DNA from: MGBC124762 sp048201935
GTDB taxonomy: Bacteria; Bacillota; Clostridia; Oscillospirales; Oscillospiraceae
Assembly: GCA_048201935.1 (NCBI GenBank)
Contig: DBFBGR010000019.1
Span: forward strand, 1 to 64,000
Reading direction: 5' to 3'
Length of the DNA stretch: 64,000 bases
Position 1 is the first letter of the stretch. Each line of letters opens with the position of its first letter. Shown here in pieces: positions 62,785 to 64,000 of the stretch. The notes beneath the pieces are model-generated. The model made no database searches, was not told the origin of the DNA, and worked only from the letters and a program-made list of their open reading frames with translations. Both the position numbers and the translations under genes were made by a program.

Positions 62785-62816
62785 AAAAACAGGCCGCCCG
62801 CTGGGCGACCTGTTTT
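62785..62816 (-). terminator. Terminator of rplJ-rplL
   Basis: Minus strand AACAGGTCGCCC - AGC - GGGCGGCCTGTT followed by TTTATTAG, 25 bp past rplL. Confidence 0.85.
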
Positions 62817-62840
62817 GCTTGCGATGTGTGAAGAAGCAGC

Positions 62841-63221
62841 TTACTTGAGTTCCACTTTCGCGCCGGCCTCTTCCAGCTTCTTCTTCATCTCCTCGGCGTC
62901 GTCCTTGCCCACGCCCTCCTTGACGGCCTTGGGGGCGGCCTCCACCAGAGCCTTGGCCTCAGCCAGGCCCAGACCGGTGATCTCGCGGACGGCCTTGATG
63001 ACCTTGATCTTCTCGGCGCCGGCCTCAGCCAGCACCACGTCGAACTCGGTCTTCTCCTCGGCGGCAGCGCCACCGGCAGCAGCGCCGCCAGCGGCGGGAG
63101 CGGCCATAGCGGCGGCGGAAACGCCGAACTCCTCCTCCAGAGCGTGGACCAAGTCGCTGAGCTCCAGAACGGTCAGGCCCTTCACTTCCTCGATCAGGGC
63201 AGCAATCTTCTCACTAGCCAT
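62841..63221 (-). CDS. rplL: 50S ribosomal protein L7/L12
   Basis: The 126-residue stalk protein has an N-terminal dimerisation segment (LIEEVKGLTVLELSDLVHALEEEFGVSA), an Ala/Gly-rich hinge (PAAGGAAAGGAAAEEK) and the globular C-terminal domain (VLAEAGAEKIKVIKAVREITGLGLAEAKALVEAAPK). It recruits translation factors. AGGAGG precedes the ATG. It follows rplJ by 51 bp. Confidence 0.97.
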   Translation of the reverse strand: MASEKIAALIEEVKGLTVLELSDLVHALEEEFGVSAAAMAAPAAGGAAAGGAAAEEKTEFDVVLAEAGAEKIKVIKAVREITGLGLAEAKALVEAAPKAVKEGVGKDDAEEMKKKLEEAGAKVELK

Positions 63222-63272
63222 TTTGATTTACCTCCTATTTATGTGGTGTGATTTCAAAGTTTTGTGCGGAAA

Positions 63273-63926
63273 TTACTCCGCGGCAGGGGCTTCCTCGGCG
63301 GGAGCCTCAGCAGCAGGGGCCTCCTCCACAGGGGCGGCCTCGGCGGCGGGAGCCTCGGCAGGCGCGGCCTCAGCCTCAGCAGCGGGAGCGGCCTCCTCAG
63401 CGGGCTTGGCGGCCACAGCAGCGGCGCCGCCGCCCTTCTCGGCGATGGCCTTGATGACGATGGCCAGGCTGGTGATGGGCGCCAGCATGGTACCCAGGAC
63501 CTGGGCCTGGAGCACCTCCTTGGAAGGCAGCTCGGCCAGGGCCATGATGTCGTTCAGGGGCAGGACCTTGCCGTCCATGAAGCCGGCCTTGATGATGAAC
63601 TTCGCGCCGTTGAACTTCTTGGAGAACTTGTTGATGACGCGCATGGGAGCGATGGGGTCCTCGGCGCACACCGCCAGAGCGGTGGTGCCGTGGAGATGCT
63701 CGTCCAGCTCGCCAAGGCCGGCGTCGTCCAGGGCAAAGCGGACCATGGTGTTCTTCACCACGGCGTAGTCCACACCGTTCTTGCGCAGCTCCTGGCGCAG
63801 CTCGGTGTCCTCCGCCACGGTGAGACCCTTGTAGTCCACCAGCACGCCGGAAGCGGCGGCCTTCAGCTTCTCCTCCAGAGCGGCCACGATGGCCTTCTTC
63901 TCACTCAGGATCTTGGCATTGGGCAT
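63273..63926 (-). CDS. rplJ: 50S ribosomal protein L10 with extended Ala/Pro/Glu tail
   Basis: L10 anchors L7/L12 to the ribosome. The first 170 residues fit the family (LSEKKAIVAALEEKLKAAASGVLVDYKGLTV, GVDYAVVKNTMVRFAL, LPSKEVLQAQVLG). Then about 45 residues of Ala, Pro and Glu (AEAPAAEAAPVEEAPAAEA) follow, whereas most L10 proteins end near 165-175. AGGTG precedes the ATG, and an L10-type leader hairpin lies upstream. Confidence 0.95.
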   Translation of the reverse strand: MPNAKILSEKKAIVAALEEKLKAAASGVLVDYKGLTVAEDTELRQELRKNGVDYAVVKNTMVRFALDDAGLGELDEHLHGTTALAVCAEDPIAPMRVINKFSKKFNGAKFIIKAGFMDGKVLPLNDIMALAELPSKEVLQAQVLGTMLAPITSLAIVIKAIAEKGGGAAAVAAKPAEEAAPAAEAEAAPAEAPAAEAAPVEEAPAAEAPAEEAPAAE

Positions 63927-63955
63927 GTTTTTTCACCTCCATATAAAGTAAAATG

Positions 63956-64000
63956 CCGCTTTCGTGTTCCAGGCACACGAAAACAGCATGGCAAAGCGGT
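63956..64000 (-). promoter_or_regulatory. Partial L10 (rplJ) leader
   Basis: The hairpin TTTCGTGT - 7 nt - ACACGAAA is enclosed by CCGCTTT/AAAGCGG in the rplJ leader at the window edge. This resembles the known L10 autoregulatory leader to which the L10-L12 complex binds; it is cut off by the end of the sequence. Confidence 0.6.

Overview
The window reads as chromosomal DNA of a spore-forming, GC-rich Clostridia, most like the Oscillospiraceae/Flavonifractor-type gut Firmicutes. This is inferred from the gene set: YpeB, a stand-alone Spo0A C-terminal domain, EcfAAT, KtrAB, SLH-domain proteins and DUF951/DUF5711 families, combined with strong GGAGG ribosome sites and sigma-A promoters of the TTGACA-N17-TATAAT type. 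No rRNA, tRNA, CRISPR array, insertion sequence or prophage was seen; almost all of the DNA is coding.

Layout. 0-3.3 kb (minus): orphan Spo0A-C regulator, aspartate aminotransferase, fumarase beta subunit and a DivIVA-like protein. 3.3-12 kb (plus): methyltransferase, ecfA1-ecfA2-ecfT-truA, DUF5711, CvpA, ClpE-type unfoldase. 12-24.4 kb (minus): a long run with SLOG protein, carA-carB, three unrecognised genes, guaA, acetyltransferase, a second glutaminase-less GMP synthase, nitroreductase, exported protein and a GH4 glycosidase. 24.5-28.8 kb (plus): dus and two consecutive ECF sigma modules. 28.8-33.9 kb (minus): RlmA-type methyltransferase, SLH surface protein, Cys-rich protein, hisC, DUF951. 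34-38.6 kb: S1-domain protein (plus), DUF4288/rarA/glyA (minus), nth (plus). 38.6-46.4 kb: WG-repeat exported protein (minus), gltX, ypeB, rpsB, tsf (plus), DUF2975/XRE pair (minus). 46.5-49.9 kb: SLH protein with a papain-fold hydrolase, an XRE regulator, a Cys-motif lipoprotein. 50-59.7 kb (minus): ktrB-ktrA-rRNA methylase-dprA-topA-trmFO-plsX-acpP-rnc. 59.8-64 kb (minus): greA-lysS, a small membrane protein, acetyltransferase, and rplJ-rplL behind an L10 leader.

Functionally most of the window is housekeeping: nucleotide synthesis (carAB, guaA), translation (gltX, lysS, rpsB, tsf, rplJL, RNA-modifying enzymes), DNA maintenance (topA, rarA, nth, dprA), lipid synthesis (plsX, acpP), vitamin/metal uptake (Ecf) and potassium uptake (Ktr). 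The less ordinary parts are the duplicated GMP synthase, the Spo0A-C gene with tandem 0A-box-like sites, a three-gene unknown module between carB and guaA, a Cys-rich protein with a sporulation-like -10 element, hairpins overlapping ribosome sites or lying in leaders, and Ala/Pro/Glu-rich tails on ribosomal proteins L10 and S2.

Starts were chosen from visible ribosome sites and family alignments held in memory; nothing was computed or searched.
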